Below, one piece after another: positions 61,507-64,000 of a stretch of DNA of 64,000 nt. The stretch is from positions 2,852,001-2,916,000 of the forward strand of contig NZ_VOQS01000003.1 of NCBI RefSeq assembly GCF_007995085.1, in the 5' to 3' direction. A program made the position numbers and the translations under genes. The notes under the pieces were generated by a model. It had not been told where the DNA came from. It was given only the letters and a program-made list of their open reading frames with translations, and made no database searches. Within the stretch, counting starts at the first letter, position 1. Every line of letters begins with the position of its first letter. Origin of the DNA: Paraburkholderia azotifigens (GTDB lineage: Bacteria; Pseudomonadota; Gammaproteobacteria; Burkholderiales; Burkholderiaceae).

Positions 61507-62301
61507 TTAGCGCGCGCGGCGCAGCACGGCGCCCGCCAGCATCAAAACGGTTGTCAGTCCCACGAGCAGCGAAGACGCTGCCGCAACGACGGGTGTCAGG
61601 TCCTGCCGCAGCGTCGCCCAGATGCGTACGGGCAGCGTCTGCAAGGTCGGGCTCGACATGAAGATCGAAACGACCACCTCGTCCCATGACGCGAGGAACG
61701 CGAAGATCGCTGCGGCGAACAGACCGAGCCGGATCGCGGGCAAGGTCACGCGCAGCTTCACTTCGAGCGGCGATGCCCCGCAGATCAACGCGGCGTCTTC
61801 GAGGGCGGTGTCGAAGCTCGACAGCGAGTTGCTGATGGAAATGATCGAGAACGGCAGCGCGATGATCAGATGCCCGATCACGAAGCCCGTCATCGTGCCG
61901 TTCAGGCCGATGCGCAGAAAGAACGCATACAGCGCGACGGCCAGCACCACGACAGGCAGCACCATCGGCGTGAGGAAAAACGCCTTCGCCACGTTGCGTC
62001 CCCGGAATTTGCCGCGCACCAGTGCAAGCGACGCGAGAAAGCCGATGAACACGGACAGCACCGTGACGATCACGGCGAGCTTCGCGCTCGTCAGCAGCGA
62101 ATCGATCCAGCCCGGGTCAGTGAACAACTGGCGATACCACTCCAGCGTCCAGCCTGGCGGCGGAAAGATCAGCCATTGCGAGTTGCCGAACGACAAGGCG
62201 ACGATGAACAGGATCGGCAGCAGAAGAAACAGCGCGACTGCCGCGCTAATTGCGAGCAGCGCCCAGCGCAGCGCGCCAAGACGATCGAAGTCGAGCAACA
62301 T
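61507..62301 (-). CDS. ABC-transporter permease, PotC type
   Basis: 264 residues with six membrane segments. The EAA loop that contacts the ATPase is ALEDAALICGASPLEVKLRVTLPAIRLGL. It starts right after the upstream permease stop and lies 25 bp before the ATPase gene. Confidence 0.93.
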   Translation of the reverse strand: MLLDFDRLGALRWALLAISAAVALFLLLPILFIVALSFGNSQWLIFPPPGWTLEWYRQLFTDPGWIDSLLTSAKLAVIVTVLSVFIGFLASLALVRGKFRGRNVAKAFFLTPMVLPVVVLAVALYAFFLRIGLNGTMTGFVIGHLIIALPFSIISISNSLSSFDTALEDAALICGASPLEVKLRVTLPAIRLGLFAAAIFAFLASWDEVVVSIFMSSPTLQTLPVRIWATLRQDLTPVVAAASSLLVGLTTVLMLAGAVLRRAR

Positions 62302-62302
62302 C

Positions 62303-63184
62303 TCAGAGACCTCCGCTAGTGGCGCGTGCGCCAGTGAAGCGCAGTTGCAGCGCGTAGAGGCCGAGCGTCACGGCGAGCAGCACGAGTGCGGCGGCGCCGG
62401 CGAGTCCCCAGTTCAGCAATTGCTGCACGAGTTGCGCGATCAGCTCCGCGAGCATCATGTATTGCGCGCCGCCGAGCAGTGCCGGGGTCACGAAATAGCC
62501 GAGCGCCATCACGAACACCATCAGCGCGCCCGATGCGATACCCGGCATCGCCAGCGGCACCAGGATGCGCCAGAAGGCCTGCCAGCGCCTCGCGCCGCAG
62601 ACGGCGGCGGCGCGCAGCGTCGACGGGTCGATGCTGCGCAGCGTCGCGTGCAGCGGCATCACGAGAAACGGCAACATGATGTAGGTCATGCCGATCGTCA
62701 CACCGACCAGGTTGTTGACGAGCGCCAGCGGCTCGCTGATCAGACCGATTGCCATCAGCATGCGGTTGATCGGGCCTGTCGCCTGAAGCAGAACCATCCA
62801 GGCAAACGTGCGTGCCAGCAGGTTGGTCCACATCGACAGCAGCAGGATCGAGAACAGCAGCGAAGTCAGGCGGCGCGGCGCAATCGCAAGCAGCCACGCA
62901 GTCGGAAAACCGATCGCGACGGTCACCAGCGTCACCACGGTCGCGACCAGGAACGTGTTGCCGAACACGCGCAGATAGGTCGACGAGCCCACCAGTTGCA
63001 CGTAGTTTTGCAGCCCGGGGGTCGGCTCCAGCACGCTGCGCAGCAGGAGCGACAGCACCGGCAGCATGAAGAAGATCACAAGGAGAAGGAGGCCCGGTAT
63101 CAGCAGGCGAAGGTTGCGCCAGTCGCGACGCTGGCGTGAGGGTGTCACCGGCGCATGCGCGACGGTAGTTAGAACGTTGGGCAT
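62303..63184 (-). CDS. ABC-transporter permease, PotB type
   Basis: 293 residues with six membrane segments after a hydrophilic N-terminus. The EAA loop is seen as LRAAAVCGARRWQAFWRILVPLAMPGI. It is 80 bp downstream of the binding-protein gene and directly abuts the second permease, so the four transporter genes form one operon. Confidence 0.93.
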   Translation of the reverse strand: MPNVLTTVAHAPVTPSRQRRDWRNLRLLIPGLLLLVIFFMLPVLSLLLRSVLEPTPGLQNYVQLVGSSTYLRVFGNTFLVATVVTLVTVAIGFPTAWLLAIAPRRLTSLLFSILLLSMWTNLLARTFAWMVLLQATGPINRMLMAIGLISEPLALVNNLVGVTIGMTYIMLPFLVMPLHATLRSIDPSTLRAAAVCGARRWQAFWRILVPLAMPGIASGALMVFVMALGYFVTPALLGGAQYMMLAELIAQLVQQLLNWGLAGAAALVLLAVTLGLYALQLRFTGARATSGGL

Positions 63185-63264
63185 CGTTTCTCCTGCATTT
63201 CTCGGATACTGCTACACGCTTTCGGCTTGGCCTTTGCTTCGGGGCATAACCATTACGCTGACGC

Positions 63265-64000
63265 TTATTTCGACTGCCATGCGTACCAGCGCTTGGCGAT
63301 CGCGTCGCGGTTGTCCGCCCAGTACTTCATGTCAAGATTGATCTGCGAGGTCTTGTACTGGTCGGGCAGCGTCTTCGCGACAGCGGGCGGCATCAGCGCG
63401 GCCGACTTCACGTTGACCGGCGCATAGCCGGTGTTCTGCGCGAACTTTGCCTGCGCCTGAGCACTCGTTGCGGCAGCGAGGAACTTCATCGCTTCGGCCT
63501 TGTGCTTCGCGCCCTTCGGAATCACGAGCATATCGGCGGCCGTCAGGTTCTGGTTCCATGAAATGCCGACCGGCACGCCCGTCTGTTCGAGCGCATGCAG
63601 ACGCCCATTCCAGAACATGCCGATCGGCGCTTCGCCCGAAGCCAGCAGTTGCTGTGATTGCGCGCCACCGCTCCACCACACGATGTCGCTCTTGATCGTG
63701 TCGAGCTTCTTGAAGGCGCGGTCGAGGTCGAGCGGATAGAGCTTGTCGGCCGGCACGCCGTCGGCCAGCAGCGCAATTTCGAGCACGCCAGGCGCTGACC
63801 ACTTGTAGAACGTGCGCTTACCGGGGAATTTCTTGGTGTCGAACAGGTCGGCCCAGTTTTGCGGCTGCGCGCCCGTGTACTTCGACTTGTTGTAACCGAG
63901 CACGAACGAGTAATAGAAGCTGCCTACAGCAGCCGGCGTCGAAAAGCGCGGATCGAGTTCATCCTTCTTGACGACCGAATAATCGATTGGCTCAATCAGT
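63265..64000 (-). CDS. ABC-transporter substrate-binding protein, polyamine (PotD) type, copy 2 (5' end beyond window)
   Basis: The last ~245 residues are visible; the frame continues past the right window edge. It reads PIDYSVVKKDELDPRFST, GYNKSKYTGAQPQNWADLFD, GDIVWW-type SDIVWWSGGAQSQQLL and ends NRDAIAKRWYAWQSK. Over the last 212 residues it differs from copy 1 (32663-33694) at 8 positions. It heads the ABC operon binding protein-permease-permease-ATPase-GntR-gabD-MFS. Confidence 0.95.
   Translation of the reverse strand, partial: LIEPIDYSVVKKDELDPRFSTPAAVGSFYYSFVLGYNKSKYTGAQPQNWADLFDTKKFPGKRTFYKWSAPGVLEIALLADGVPADKLYPLDLDRAFKKLDTIKSDIVWWSGGAQSQQLLASGEAPIGMFWNGRLHALEQTGVPVGISWNQNLTAADMLVIPKGAKHKAEAMKFLAAATSAQAQAKFAQNTGYAPVNVKSAALMPPAVAKTLPDQYKTSQINLDMKYWADNRDAIAKRWYAWQSK

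Overview
The window comes from a Burkholderiaceae-type beta-proteobacterium, most like Paraburkholderia or Caballeronia. The grounds are high GC, the protein families present (GcvA-type LysR regulators, Burkholderia-style giant hemagglutinins, glxBCD with a GlnT-like synthetase, a second-chromosome-like catabolic repertoire) and the IS6 and IS110/IS1111 elements. It reads as an accessory or secondary-replicon region in two parts: a contact-dependent competition locus with mobile DNA (about 0-32 kb) and a nitrogen/amine catabolic block (about 32-64 kb).

Left part. A LysR gene cut by the window edge is divergent from an EamA exporter. A histidine-kinase remnant is cut off by an IS6-family element. 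A large minus-strand operon then runs from 20.3 kb down to 3.2 kb: a 715-aa TpsA hemagglutinin, a TpsB/CdiB outer-membrane transporter, a parvulin prolyl isomerase, a 3912-aa CdiA-like exoprotein and a 116-aa candidate immunity protein. Next (20.5-24.6 kb) come small secreted or membrane genes, including a Rap1a/Tai-like protein, three copies of a ~43-bp dispersed repeat, and an IS110-family element of the IS1111 type with subterminal inverted repeats and a long 3' non-coding tail. From 24.6 to 32.3 kb there are ordinary single genes (Lrp, RidA, two LysR, GlcG-like, alcohol dehydrogenase, hydrolases) and a decayed sterol-desaturase 3' end.

Right part. On the minus strand, a GlnT/GmaS-type synthetase, glxB, glxC, glxD, an Amt channel and a polyamine-type substrate-binding protein face a divergent XRE-cupin regulator across a perfect palindrome. 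hutG and a LysR gene follow. On the plus strand, a DAO-type flavoenzyme is followed by etfB, etfA, hutD and ETF-ubiquinone oxidoreductase, a self-contained oxidation module that feeds electrons to quinone. A second plus-strand cluster (48.7-55.1 kb) has a DUF1185 protein, an alpha/beta hydrolase, a flavin reductase fused to a Nudix-like domain, a luciferase-like monooxygenase, an aldehyde dehydrogenase and an NCS1 permease. It resembles the uracil-degrading Rut system in parts list but not in detail, and is the best candidate for an undescribed catabolic pathway. A strong hairpin separates it from a converging minus-strand operon: polyamine-type ABC transporter (binding protein, two permeases, ATPase), a GntR regulator, a succinate-semialdehyde-type dehydrogenase, an MFS carrier and a chemoreceptor.

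The binding protein at the right edge is nearly identical to the one at 32.7-33.7 kb, so the intervening ~30 kb lies between two direct repeats. All functions are inferred from reading the sequence; no database search was run.
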